This document shows, piece by piece, positions 37,337 to 51,803 of a DNA stretch of 64,000 bases. Where the stretch lies: assembly GCA_905182995.1 (NCBI GenBank), contig CAJJDP010000094.1, positions 226,119 to 290,118 on the forward strand, read 5' to 3'. The position numbers and the translations under genes are program-made. Source of the DNA: Paramecium octaurelia (taxonomy: Eukaryota; Ciliophora; Oligohymenophorea; Peniculida; Parameciidae). Under the pieces are notes generated by a model. It had not been told where the DNA came from, searched no databases, and worked only from the letters and a program-made list of their open reading frames with translations. Position 1 is the stretch's first letter. Every line of letters starts with the position of its first letter.

Positions 37337-40300
37337 TCATTTATTACTAGAACTGTTTCCATTGCTTTGATTCATTATTGAAGGGTTATCTTAAGAAACA
37401 TTAGGGTTTTAATTAGCAGGTGATTGATTGGTTTAAATAGATTTCTTACTCAATCCCAATCCTGAAACCATATCATTTGGCTTCAGAGTCAGCCTCTTTG
37501 GTTACTTGTTTATTTGACTAGTTCGAGAATGACTACTTCTCGTGGCTCCACCACCCTGATTTAAATTGCTTGCACTTTTATCATCCTAAATGTTTCCACT
37601 TGATCCATTTGGATTAATGAGATGTTTTTTGAAGTCCTTAGTATATTATTACATAACTAATAGAGTGATAAAAATAAATACCATCCTCGTCTGGTTCCTC
37701 CTCCTCTTCCTTAGAACTTCTATCTGAATCATTTACCACTGGTGTTTCTTAATTTATATATATTTCTTCTTTATAGATCTCTGTATTAGGTAGAGTAAGA
37801 TACTTGGTTCTACCATAATCTGGTCTCTTTGGATGTTCTGTGTCTTTTGATATTCTTGAGAGTATTTCGATTTTATTATCAAAAGATGAATCAGAACTAA
37901 AACCATCACTATAATGTTCCTACTCCTATTCGAGTAATAATTGAGCTTGTAACTCTTTTTGTTACTTCTTCTTTTCTCCATATCTTCTTAATGTTTTAAA
38001 AGCCATATGAACAAATAAGAAGTGCACAATAGGGTTAACTAAATTCACCTCCTTAGATTGAACACCAACCTGTTTCTTTTTCAATCTTTTTTATGTTTCA
38101 TCTTCCTTTTATAGAATCTTTTCAGCTCCTTCTGGACTTAAATTCACCTACACCTTTTTCCACATGTAGGATTTCATAACAGAAAACAATATCTGATGAT
38201 ATTTGACCTATCCTGCATTATCAGCATAGATATTCATTTTCATAATTTAAGTAGAAACAGCTCTTTTTGCCTAAGCTTTGAGAATCAGAGTTTGCTTTAG
38301 GACATTCTCCTTTGTGTCTAATTGAGGATTGATTCTTCTCCATTCACTAATCTCATCATTTAATTTCTATTTCAAATCATAACCAATAGGTTTTTCCATA
38401 TCGAGCAATAATGGTACTAATAATTGTTGACTCATCTTCATTCCTTTGTCTTCCTTGGCAAATTTGGACCATGATTCAATAAACATATTTTCATACTCCT
38501 AAAATTTGTTAAGGGGATTATCGCTGTTGAAATAGTTGATTTCGTATTGATCTAAAATAATCAAAATAAACAAATTCAACATAATGTATTACTGGATCAC
38601 AATAAAAATAATGAAGAATATACAATAATAACCTTAGCCATCTTACATAGTATCAAACATGACTTTGTACCAATCTTCTCCTGTTGAACATCTGAATAGT
38701 AGTTCAAAGGAATGGTGGAAGTCTGAAAAATTGTTCACATCATCTATTACCCATCCACTCTTGATAGATCCAAAGAGAAACACACCAAGAATAGAAAAGA
38801 TGAAGAAAACGAGAAATAATAGAGCTGTCACATTCAACATAGCAGGTAAGGAGTAAATTGCTGTTTCTATAAGTTTCTACAATCCTTCAAATGATTTGAT
38901 CAATCTAAATAATCTAGTTACTCTAAGTACTCTAAAGACTCTTGCCAACTGTGGTCCAGCACTCAAAAATGAGATAAATGAATTTCCAGTGAACTACAAT
39001 ATCAAATCCAAAATAGAAGCACAAACAACAAAAAAGTCAAATTGATTCCATGAATTTCTCATGTATCCGACTGGACCCAATGCTATGATCTTGAGAATTG
39101 CTTCAGTGATAAATACAAAAGTGAATGCAGTATTAAGAGATTGCAAAGCATTATCATAAGCAATTGGAGAATCATCCTGAGATAATCCCATAGTTACTAT
39201 ATTGCATACAATAATCATTAAAATTGTTGGATCAAAGTAACGATGCTTAATAATAATGAATACTTTAGCTCTAAAAGGATTTTCAGGACTAAAAAACATA
39301 GCCAAGTTTGGATTAGCATGAACAATCAGTTTTTATAGTTCAATCCAATCAACTTGTGGTGGTGTTAATATCTTATCTCTTGAAGCTTCTTCTGCTAAAT
39401 GGTAATTGACCAATATAACACCAATAAATAGATTCATCAGCAATATGGAACCAATCAATATGAATACGATGAAATACCAAGAAAATTATAATTAAGCTCC
39501 CTTAATTGGTCCTGATTCATCTGCATCAACAAACCAATACATTTAATCTGGCCATCCTTCCAATGTTGATAATATGAATAAAGACAACATTCCATTCAAA
39601 ATATTATCAAAGTTAACTTTTCGATTTGCCCAAATACCACCATTGTCTGCACACTCCACAGGTCCATAATGATAATATATTTCATCATCTCCCATATCAC
39701 AATAATGCATTTTGTTTTTCTGTAAATTTATACCAAGAATGGCAAACATCATCCAAACCAATACCACAACTATTGCCACATTGAAGATACCATTAATTGA
39801 TTATAATAATGCTGATACCAAAATTTTCATTGATCTGTTATGGGTGATGAACCTTAATGGTCTTAATGTTCTAAGCAATCTCAAGATCTTCACAAAACTC
39901 AGATTGATAGTTGAAACACTTACATCAATAAATGATGCTATAACAATGAAGAAATCTAGTATATTCCATGATTCTCTCAAATATGAACTTTCTTATTAGA
40001 CGAATCCAAAAGCAATTATTTTCATAATCATTTCAACTCCAAAAAATACAGCAAAAAAGATATCGATCTACAATGATGTTTGCTTTAATTGTCCAGTATC
40101 AGGAATGTATGTATCAAACACCAATTTGGCTGATGTGAGAAATATCATAAAGAAAATAAGAGTTTCGAATTTATCATCCTTAACTATTCTATAACATATT
40201 CTTCGAATTATGTTTTCTTGGGAGAACATATATAATGAGAATTAACAAAGTCCTGGTTCAACAAAATATTAGAATATTTATTACAATTATTTATGTTTCT

Positions 40301-43300
40301 TAGACTCAGGATCCCCATTGTTTTCTAATTACTAAGCAACAGTATGTTTTTTTGTTTTCATTGTAGATTTAAAAGTGCTAGTCGAATTCACTGCTTAGGT
40401 TGTATTGTCCATGATAGAATCCTGTCCAATCTCAATATTAGTGTCTAGACCTGCTTTATCATTCTTATATTCCTCTTCAAAATTTTCTAGTAAAATAGCC
40501 AGAAACAGATTCAAAAAGACGTAATTACCAATCATAATCCAAAATACTAAATAAGGAACTGTAATAAATGCAGAAACATCTTATATCAATAAGTCCCATA
40601 AAATGCTATTCCAATTCTCCAATGTGAGCACTTAAAATACAACTAAAAAGGCACTCTGAATATCATCATAACTCTATCTACTAGGGGTTTTAGATAATTA
40701 TCCTCCAAAGAAGGCCATGCCTAGTAATGTAAAAATAAATATAAATAGCAACAGCAAAACCATTATATACATAAAGGATTAGAATGCATTTCCCAATACT
40801 TTTATAAGAAATCCCATAAATTGTAAACTTCTCATCAACTTAGTGACTCTCAACACTCTAAATGCTCTGAATATTCTTACAGATCTAAAGGCTGATAATG
40901 AAGATTTCCCACTTGTTCCTCCTCCTAGGAAAAATAGTTCTACTAAACTTAAAGCAACTATCACAGCATCAAAAATATTCATAGTATCAGAAATATAATT
41001 TTTTGGTCCCATTCCTATAACTTTGAATCCTAATTCAATTGTAAATAAGATGGTAAATCCTAGATTAAACTATTGTAATGTGTTTGCACTGCTATCAGGT
41101 AGTAAACCATCTAAGGCTAAGATTACTGTGTTCAATGCAACTGCCAGATTCATTGCTGCTTCAAAATACCCAGATTACACAAAATACAACAAATGATTTT
41201 AACATACCTTTAAAAATCCAATAAATCCTTGTAAATAAATATATGTTTCTCTTTTGGAATAATTCAAGGCTTTCATTACTGAATTCATTTACTTTGCAAA
41301 TTTTGAATCATAAAAAGTATAATCAGCAATCAGCAATACATCTTCAATAGATGCCTAAGCAACAATAGCTCCTTTGCTTTCTTCAATATCTCTTTATTTA
41401 ATATCTTGGAATTCTTTATAAAAGACACCCTTTTGCTGATCTAATTCTGAAGCAGGAATTAGAGCCAATTCCTATTAATTAAATTGTTTATCATTTTCAA
41501 CTTAACGAATTCTATTGAGATCAACTATGCAATCTGAACTTTCTGAAAACTTCTCCCCTATTTATTAAAAATCTAGTTTATCATTTTATTCTTAGTCTTT
41601 TTTTTTCTTTTTTATTTTAATTTTTTGGCTTGCACTTCCATTAAAATTATTATTTTTTTCATTATTTTAATCATCAGGTTCATCATCTGATTCAGAATTT
41701 TCATTGTAATTTTCTTAATTTTAATCCTCTTAATTTTCTAAATTCTTGTCGGTTGGAAATTGTAAATCTTCAAATGGATGTAATTCATCCATAATTGGTT
41801 ACACTCTCCTTAAGCTTAAATTGTTTTTCTTAGATTTCAATCCAGATTTCAAATACCCAGATTTAGTCATACTTTTACTTTTACCAGAACCAGATTTTTT
41901 TAATTCCAAAGATTGTTTTTAATTTTTGAAGCAATAAGTAATTTTAATATCCATTTCTTTAATTTTCTCTTCTTATTCTAATTTCTCTTTCTCCAATTTC
42001 AATAACATCTGAGAAACCAAAACATCATTTACACTTCCAAATTCTTAATCAATTATAATAATTGGATAGAACTTTGTATTGAATAATTTAGATTTCAACT
42101 TTAAGGATGCATCATCTAAATGTTATGAGGCATTTTTATTTAAATCTCTTAATCTTCTATTTTCCATTCTCTTCTATCTATTTAATTCTTTTAAGTTTTA
42201 TTTCTTCTTCTTTTCACTCTCAGAATCATCAATCTTATCCTAAACAAAAATATCCATTTCCTCTAATCTTTAATCAAGATCATCATCTGATATTGTATTC
42301 AACTCACTTAAATTTACGCTATCAAATTCATTTTAATCTAGAGATTTCTATGAATCAGGTTTAGGTGAATTCCTTGGAGGTTTCTAGTATTTCATACCTG
42401 CCACCAAACTAAATTTTTGATTGGATTTCACATTCTAAGACTATTGTTTAACTATAAAGCTTATTAAAATTAAATACTCTCTCCTAATTTAGGGATTTCT
42501 AATTAATTGTTGGTTGGAGTCTTATTCTATTTTGATCCACCACTCTTACTACTATCCATAGATCCTTAATGCTGGACAATCATCGTACCTCCATTCAATG
42601 GTCGAATGTTTTCACTCTACAAATCCATCATTGGAGAATTCAGGAATTCTGAACTTATCTGCTGATCTCCAAATTAAATACTCTTTCTTGGAATTACTTT
42701 GGTTGGCCTATTTTAACTTTGACTTTCATTTTCATTAATATAATTTATATCCTCCTTTTTTGAAGAAGTTCTTTCATCATTATTACTACTCTGACTGCTT
42801 CTTCTTACAACACTTGATCGATTATTATTGTTTTAGCCACTCACTCCTAAAGTCTATTAATTCAATTTGCTCTAATTGCCCATCCCATAAATTCCTTCAA
42901 TTTTTAATTGTTTATTCTTCAATACAATTGGATTGCTGTAATACACAGCAGATTTTATTGGTTGAAAACTTACTTTATTCTTTCCTCTTAACTTTTTCAT
43001 ATTTTATGATCTAATCATATTTAACTAAGAAGCTCCTCTTCTCGAATTCTTTCTTCTATTCATAATTGCATTTTAATCAAAATCATGATTCTTATCCCAT
43101 GTAATACCATAACCATCAGTTTCTACTTTGGGTCTTTATGGATCATATAATTTTAATTGTCTGAGTTGTCTATAATCATATTCTTCAATCTCCTCTTTAA
43201 TTTAAGCCAATTCTTCTTGAATCTTCTCAGGCTTAAAATTTAATTTGATAATAGCTAGTGTAAGATTGACCAAGAAGAATGCTCCAACAATAACAACAAT

Positions 43301-44556
43301 AACAAAATACAAAACCACATATTAAGAAAATGTGAGCATTACTGCTGTTTAAATCTATGTCCATCCTTCTAATGTTGTAATAATGAAAACCTATAAGAAT
43401 GAATAACCGAATGTATCAAAATTAACCAAATCGTTCTATGGGTTTGCTATTTGTTTACCACAAATGAAATTCTCATTGTATATAGTATCCTCTGGAAATG
43501 GGCAATTATTATCGTCTGCACAGAACAATATTTCATCAGATATCCATGTGATTCCACTCATTTCTCCAATACATCTTCTTTTCAAATATCCAGAAAATAA
43601 GGACACTCCTGCTATAGCGAATATTGAGTAAAAGAATATTAGAACCACAACGGCATCTCTCAATTGGGCTATTGATGCAAATAATGCCAACAGTATTGTT
43701 CTTAGTGCTTTTATTGAAGACACTGTTCTTAATGGTCTAAGCACTCTAAATGATCTTAAGGCATTCAAATTGACTGAGTTGGATGACAAAAAATAAGGAA
43801 TGTAGGCAGTTACAATTACAGAAAAATCGAGGATATTCCATGTGTCCTTTAAATAGGCTTTTTTTGGTAATATAAATCCCTGAATAATTAAAACAGTTTA
43901 CTAATGCCACTATCTTTAAGACTGCTTCTGCTGTGTAGTAGGCCAAAAATATGATATCGGTTAAATCTTAGAAAGATGTTTAGACGTTAGTGGTTGGATC
44001 ATCTATAGCAAGCATTGCTGAGTTAAAAATGATCATCAGCAATGTCATCAATTCAAAAAGAGGATGCGTAGTAATTTTTTAAGCGTACGATGAGATCAGT
44101 TTTGTAAATATTAAAATCTATTTTCGAATGGCTAAAAGGGGATATCTAAATTATTATCATATCCATTACTTGTCACTGTAAATGTAGGCCAATTATAATT
44201 CATTTTTTGGAATTAGCTTTATGTAAGTATTGATTTTCACCTTTGTTTCCGTATATGATTGCCCAAATTCTTCTTCCAAGTCTTCTAAAATTTCTTATTT
44301 CTGATTCTCATTCATTACAGCAAAACTTTAATCCTCTTGTTAATTCACAGTAGACTGTCCATCATGCATAAGTTCCTGAACTTTTTTTAAAATTTCCCGA
44401 TTCTACTTTTGGACATATTCCCCATATTTCTATAATAGATTTCAACAATACCCCATCTTCGCTAAAAGAGTCTCTGTCTTCAAAGTATATTTCCTTATCT
44501 TCTATGGCAGATAAACGCTATTTTAATGTCGAAGTTACTGCTACTTCTTTTGACAT
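37337..44556 (-). CDS. Voltage-gated calcium channel alpha-1 subunit (four-domain)
   Basis: 2366 residues in six exons (introns 44430-44451, 44146-44169, 43880-43901, 42452-42477 and 37657-37681). Four repeats each carry an S4 voltage sensor with Arg/Lys every third residue: RSFRVLRPLRT (near 246), RSVRIFRAFRVLRV (near 1197), KILRLLRTLRPLR (near 1524) and RVFRVLRVTRLFR (near 1844). The pore loops have Glu at each filter position: LEGW (about 371), LENW (about 1281), LEGW (about 1634) and GEDW (about 1924). An EEEE ring means Ca2+ selectivity. In Paramecium such channels sit in the ciliary membrane and carry the Ca2+ action potential that reverses swimming. The I-II linker is very long, about 650 residues, Asn/Ser/Lys-rich. 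The C-terminal tail is charged. Confidence 0.96.
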
Positions 44557-45030
44557 ATATATATATTAATTATTATAATGTATCAACAAAATAGGAATTT
44601 CTATAAATAAAAAATTCTTATTCCTCTTAAACATAACTTCAACATATCCAGACTGAAATCACTATCAGTTTTTGAATTCAGAACAACAAATAAATTAAAA
44701 TAATATCTCTTTTCTTAAGTTTATCTATTTTTAGAAATTATTATATACTTAAAAAATATACTGAGGCACTAAAAGCATAATCACATCATAAAGAAATTCA
44801 TGATTCAATATTTGGAATTTATCCACTGATGATAATAACTTCATAATAAACAATGAAGAATAGATTTAATAAATAAATCAGAGTCTGTTGACAACGTTGG
44901 AAATTTATAAAGATGTCTTTATCAATTTATGACATTATCAATAAAGGAGCATTCAAATTAGTAATTTATCTATTCTATATAATAAAATTATTGTTTATGA
45001 TTTGAAATATCTTACAAAACTTATTATTAA
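44557..45030. other. Intergenic, no gene seen
   Basis: About 470 AT-rich bases upstream of the channel gene and downstream of the UBR4-like gene. A TGATGA-like box near 44825 has no matching D box, so no snoRNA is called. Confidence 0.55.
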
Positions 45031-48000
45031 TCAAATAATAATTTCAATTACTTCCAAGGTCTCTTTTGGATATGATTTTATTAAAGACTTTATTATTTTC
45101 AGGACGTTATCATCACAAAATTCCTTCCAAAATTACGGTCTCTTCTTGCTGGTTTTCAAAATTCGTTTTAATGCCTGATAAGTTGATTGCTTATTAATAT
45201 AAAGCGACTAATTTTTGTTTAATTCCCTCAATTAAGTTCTATATAAATTTATATCCTTGATATAAAAATAATCTTGTTTGGCAATTATTTATTATAACAA
45301 TTATTTTAAATAGGTTGAAGCAATCTACTTTGAAGATTAATTTATTTTCAATTAGCAAATTAATTCAGTCCATTGATTTGTCTATAACTTCTCTGCCATT
45401 TGTATCTAATATATTGTATAAAACATTTACATTGATTTTTGTTGCATTCAACAAGTACTTAATAATTTGGAGGTACAACAATTAATTCTTCTTTTCCATC
45501 AATCCAATTAACAATTAAATTTATGATTCAATCTCACTTTTCATTATATCCCTCAATTTATCCAAAGGCAAATTCTTCTACTTTAAACGACCTTATTACT
45601 AGTCACTTATGTCAAGATTGTTTAACACGTCATATATAACCTAGATTATTAAAATAATTAATACTTATAGATCTAAAAAGAGCTAATTCTAATTAAAAAC
45701 CGTCCATAATTCATCATTAACATTTTTTCCATTTATATAAGTCAATAGTAAGATGCTTGAAATTCCTTTGCCCTTGAAGTCAATCATTTATAAATAATCA
45801 ACTACCACATTTAAATTCTTAGTCGATTTGGCTAGAGTGTAAAATTGTTTTGACAATTGGAGTAAATATTAGAATTCTCTCTTACCTTTTTGATACAACT
45901 CATTTTAAGCTTTGATTCCTTTTTGAAGCCATAAAGAATAGGCTTTTATTAAATCATATTGTTCAACTAAGAGAGATTAAGTTGGTTTTGGAGTTGGAAA
46001 AGCAATCTATCTACATTTTTTTGTTTAGGTGATTATGGGTTGTTATTTTTGAATTTCTTATCTTAACAATATAGCTTCATATGGATCATAGTCATCTCCA
46101 TATTCTATTGGGATTTCATCAAAATCATAGAATGGTTCTAATTTACTCTTCTCTTCCATATATTCAGTTTCAATTTTTTCTGGTTATTGATTATTGTCCT
46201 TGATAAATACATCCCAAGCATATTCAAATGTTTCGCTTTTTTTATTTTTCTAAAAAATGATTAATTCATCAATAAAGATTCTATTAAACATATTCTAATT
46301 TGATAATTTCCAAAGTTGTTTAATATCTTCAATTTATGAAAGTGTTTCATTGATGTCCTTTGAACAATTTTACAAAAACTAAAGATATCTCAAAAGAAGT
46401 TGAGAATATTATTTATAATTGATGGTTTCACTGAGAATGTCAAAAATAACATTTGGTACTTAATTGAAAACATAAAACAGCTAAGGGAGTCTAGTACTTT
46501 AAATCTTTTGCAATTTTTATACTATTTATGTGGCTGTCTTGCTTTTAATTTTTTCAATAAATATTTTATCTTTTATTGATCTATAATCGTATTCACTACC
46601 CAGTAATGCCTTATGACTTTTTAATAAAGTCTTTAATAGCTTCTTTGCTGAATCTGTAATAATAGGTTGGTTTTACTAAATAATTGATATCAATTATGGT
46701 ATAATTGTAAATTTAATTGAAGGATTCTGGTATGCTTGTAAAGTAATTCCAAGACAATCTAAGCTATTGACTAAATTAATTTATTGTTCTGATAGCATAG
46801 ATTTGAATTTTTGGTTACGTTGTTTAATATCCTAAAATATATAGGATTTCATCTGGTTGTTGTCTTGATTTAAAATAGACATTAGCTTTGTCATCATAGC
46901 TTATGATAATGTCATTTTCTATATATAGACTTGCAAATTGATGTAATTATTTTAAGTGAATGTAATAGTGTGAGTCAATAAAGTGTAGATTTATTCTATG
47001 TAATTCAAGGGGATGATAATAAAGTTATTTCTTTTCTATATGGTTCTATACTTAAAGATTTCAATTTGATCAACATTGGGCTTATTGAAAATGATACCAG
47101 TGATTGCATATCCTTGAGTGACAGTGATACTAGTAGGCCCAATTTATAGTTATTAAGGAGTTGCCAATACACTAGGGGCCAAACAGAAATTTTGTAAAGG
47201 ATTAAATAGATGGGATGACTATTTTAGTAAATTTAATTCAAATCTCTCTTTCAATTAATTGATCAATTAATCTTAATTTTCATTTTTTCTATCTACACAA
47301 AGTTATGTGGCATTATCTTTAAGATTTAAACAAGCAGATATCAATTATTTATTATCAGCTACTGCTAATGCATAGAAATTGTATTCTGAATCCTTTAATA
47401 GGCAATATCCTTCAACAAAATTATCAAAAATTTGTTAAACATAAACGTTACCTTTGTTATTGATTTCAATAATAAGCAATCTGCCACTATGAAAATTTAC
47501 TTATTAATTAGTTAAGTTTTATTTTTATGCTAAGACTGCAAACTTTAGATGACTCTTATTTTGACTGATAAATTAAGGAGATGCTAGTAGTCCATCCAAT
47601 TATTGAGACACTAGTAGTTCATCCAATCTTACAATGTTTATGAATGCTTTGTCTTGGTAATTACAAAGGAATGAGGCTCCATTCTTGTATGAAATAAGCA
47701 AAATTGAAGTGTTATTGATCTTGGCTAAACATTAAGGAATTTTATCTCTGGTCTTCCCTTTGAGCTGATCATCTAAATTGACCTTCTCAGAAATTGGAAT
47801 TTTGGATTGTCCTTCAACAAGTTTCTATTGATAAATATCTCCTTATAGATCAACACATAAGATTGTTCCGTTTATTACACAGAAATCTTTGATTTTCTTC
47901 TCCTCTATATTGAGATTATAACATTGCTAATTCTGAGTATTAATGTTAAATGTATATATAGAATTGTATGCTAACCAAGCAAAAGAGTTTTAATTAATCC

Positions 48001-51000
48001 AAAGAGTTTTGCTTATTGGATGGGTGAAGCGAGAAATTACAGTTTTATCACTTTAAAGGGTGCCATCTTATTTTAGTTCAAAAAGATGAATTTCCAATAG
48101 GGCAGACACTAGGATTTATTTTTAGTTATAGGGATTAAATAGAATTGTGGAGACAGGGGGTCTACAACTTATTTTAGTATAGGGTAATTATAATCCGCTT
48201 GTTTTTTTTTCTAAGAGTGAAAAATATTTGGCTTTATTGAAAATTTTCATTTCGCTATGACCTACAACAGCAATAAAATTGTCTCCTTCATCAATCACTC
48301 TTCTTATTTAGAAGGCTACGTAATAAATTCCTAATTTTGATTGTATTTGTTCTTATTGAGTTCTTAACTCATTCAAGACATCAATATTTTCTGTTTTATG
48401 TTAGATTATATTGCCAGATGATACTAAGGCAGTTATTTTTTGAATATTATGAGCAGTTTTTGATTATAATTCATATTCTTGTTCTTCAACATCAGTTTAC
48501 TAATTAGATTCTAAATTCTTATAATTCTGGATAGTAAAATTGCACATTTAGATTAATTTATCAAATAAAAGTTCGAAATTAATTTTAAGTTTGGAAAAAA
48601 ACTTTGAATCTTGTTGTGGTCTCATTTGATTTTTGACTTCTTTTGGTTCAAATTAATTGGGCTCGATTTCAATAATTGAATTGCTACTGGATTCATACTT
48701 TTCAACAACATCATTATTGGATTCTTCATGGTATTAAATCTATGAACTAGACAGAGAGTCTTCTAACTCCACCTCTGAATCAAACTCTTAAAAGTTATCT
48801 TTAATTCTACCTGTATATTCTCTTATATTTATGTGGGGATGCAATTCTAGATCTTTGAATTCCCTATATTCTCGGATCTCCCTCTCTCTTCTTAAATATT
48901 CTACCAAAACTCCAGATGTGGCCGTTGTTTAAGGGGGAAACAAAGGTCTTCTATTCAATTAAGGTTGAATCTATTGCTTTTATCGTTATTAATTGCATTT
49001 TTTAGTTTGATTGCATTCACACATGGATTCAATCATATTTTCATATTGGATTTGATGATTCTAATGACAACTAAAGGCACAACTAGCACAACATTATATA
49101 TTCTTCTTATTATTATTCGAACACTAAATACAAGTGTATATTTGTTATTGAATGTTTTATATAGTACAACCAGTAGGTACAAAATTCTCAGGTATTAATA
49201 CTTCCTTCAGTTATTGAACATCAATGTTACTTTACACTTAAGATTGTCCATTCTCGTTCATCTTTATAATACTGATCAGCTAGAGACAGTACTCGATCAT
49301 TGTCTATGTAATTTGATGATTATTGATTATTATATCATAGGACAATTCAAAAAATTCATTAGTTAGTTATATCTTATCAAATTTACTTATTAGTACTAAG
49401 ATATGTTGCAATTTTTAATCAAAGAACTTATCCTAATTTTAAATTGATTTTAAGCAATTTATTATCAATTGATAAGGAATCTTGTCAAATAAATCAAAAA
49501 TCAAGCTATATTCTGCAGATTAACCAAATTAATAGACATTAGTTGCCAAATTAATGAACTCTTGCTTCAAATCCTAATTTTTGTTTAGGTTCTTTTGAAT
49601 TCCAATCAACACTAAATTAATTGCATCTTGCAATTAGTTATTTAAACAATCCTCTAATTTCTTCTCTATTTCCATTGATTACTTTTTCTTCTTCTATTAC
49701 TTGATAGGTTTCACAAGAGTCAATACCAATTACAATAATCCAGCACAACTGAATTCTACTATCAACTTATTTATACACATCTCATTCTATTCACCCATAC
49801 CATCAATAAAATTATTACTAATGCCACAATGTAAACTTATTGCAATCAATAAAGCTAATAATTCAAACTAACTTTTTTATACTTGTTAATATCCCAACTT
49901 CAGAAATTCATAGTTATCTTCGATTTGTAATATTAACTAAAATTTATGAACCGCCATCTAAAGTTTAGTTATGTTGCTTATTTATTATTAAACATTTTAC
50001 TAGATACTCAAAATATCGTATTATTTCCATAGTAATGCATAATATCGATATTTGCATAACTTACTTAATTCGACCACCACCATTTTTATTAACTTCACAT
50101 TATTTTTTTCATTTTTAAATATCTATATTATAGCTGTTGCTAGTTAAACTTTCTGCAATTTCTTCAAAGAATCCCAAATTATGTCACTCTCAATTAGATT
50201 TTATTCAAAAAGCATATTCTGTACTCTTTCATTGACCATAAGAGAATGTTAAATATTGATTTTAACATCGCTTAATTGCAACAGTCTACTTATCTAAACT
50301 GCTAAATATAAATTCTTTTGCATGCCTAAGTATATTGTTTCATAACGTTTTATTTGTTTTTCTAATTATTCAATCAAATTTTTGCCATGTTCTTGTATTT
50401 ACTTATAATATTCTTACTCTTATCCCTCATTCAAGTCTCCCAATTCACTTGATCTCTCTGAAATCTCTTCGCCATTTTTTTTCCTATTTATGAAATTATC
50501 CTATAATAAATAATTGATCTTTAATAGCATAACATAAAGTTGTATTTCAGTCTCAGGTTTGCCTTGTTCATATTATTGTATTGAATTGAGTAACATATTA
50601 TAATTGACAGCCTTATTTCTAGTACACATTGATTTATGAATAATATCAAAAAGTCTTAAGAATTCTGACTCATTTTAATCTGTGAAATACATTACAATAT
50701 AATAGAACCCCTAAATGATTTGAGATTGCTTGTTGTAAGCAATTTATTTCAAGAAATTACTTATATTGTTCCATTCTCTATTTAGAATTTAACCTATTCT
50801 TTGATTAATTTAGGGTGATTGTGTTGTTTCCTGTCCTATAATTACTAAAATATCATAAAATGACATATTCTATTCAGTTTCAATCAACTATTGAAATTAT
50901 GATAGCAATTTCATTTTTCTCTTTATGTTCAAATTTTAGAATGAATATAAACTAAACATCTGAACTAAACAAATTTCATTAAGTTGAAATCTTAGACATT

Positions 51001-51803
51001 ATTCCTATAAGGGATCTAGAATTATTGATTTATCCTAAATGATTAATATCACATGTAAGATCACATATTAATATGGGGATATAGATTTGTTCAATAATTT
51101 CTCAAATAATTACTCAAAGTGTTCCTACTTAATCAATTAAATTAATAAATATATGATGGAAAGAGGATTTGAGTGTTTTTATATTTCCTGCTTGACTATA
51201 TTCTCTGGGTTTTATTCAAATGTCACTATTGCATCAATGATGAAGTTATTTAATTGTTTTTCTTTACTTTATAATAACACTGCTCTTAAATACTCATAAT
51301 TTAAATTGAATTTTTAATTATTTGATATTCTTTTCAAAATAATTAATGCTCTGTCAAAATCAATCTATTAAGAATTCACTATGACTGTTATTAACTTAGG
51401 GATTTAAGAGGCAATATCCAAAACCTAATTCTAGAATATTAATTGTGTGACAATGTCTAACTTTTCATTATCTAATTCTTTGAGATTAAGGAATAATTAA
51501 ATTTATTGTTCATGAGGGAGGATTTGCAATTTGCTTTTGCAATCAAAATCAAGTGTTCCATTGTTTATAAATTTTGGAATATCAAACTTTAAAGCACTTA
51601 GATCTAAAACCATTAGAACAACTTCTGGATATTAAAAAGCCAAAAGGTATTCGGAGAGCTCTTCAATCTGCAATAAATAATTTTTTAATAACTATTATAA
51701 ACTTTTATTTGAACTAAAATATGTGTACAAATATTTACAAAATCGAAGTTTTTAAATTTAGGTTGAAATGCTAATCGAAAATTTCTATATCTTTTATTTC
51801 CAT
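45031..51803 (-). CDS. Giant UBR-box protein, UBR4/BIG-like
   Basis: 2232 residues in four exons (introns 51714-51738, 45641-45664 and 45406-45430). Residues 1-860 are alpha-helical solenoid. A UBR-type zinc finger lies at about 871-928 (+ strand 48997-49168), with C-x11-C-x2-C, CCASCAFSCHQNHQI and CECNQ matching the Cys/His order of N-recognins. Just after it comes RRPLFPPQTTATSG, then an acidic stretch and a beta-rich section (about 1000-1500) compatible with the beta-propeller that follows the UBR box in UBR4, then more solenoid. The UBR box binds basic N-terminal residues of proteins. The C-terminal catalytic module (hemi-RING) of animal UBR4 is not visible before the TGA. Start is the first ATG; the 24-nt intron has no in-frame TGA. 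Confidence 0.82.

Noticed and set aside
41100-41230. Extra intron near domain II start of the calcium channel (GTATGT...)
   Set aside because: The unspliced frame reads well into helix S1 and no acceptor at normal distance fits.
44820-44900. C/D snoRNA suggested by a TGATGA box
   Set aside because: No matching D box or terminal stem.
45031-49036. A separate gene starting at the ATG at 49036 (MIESMCECNQ...), perhaps Nup155-like
   Set aside because: The frame is continuous upstream for another 900 codons and the UBR zinc finger spans this ATG, so it is internal to the UBR4-like gene.
48965-49198. 77-codon plus-strand frame with a signal-like start
   Set aside because: Antisense to the UBR box region; no independent support.
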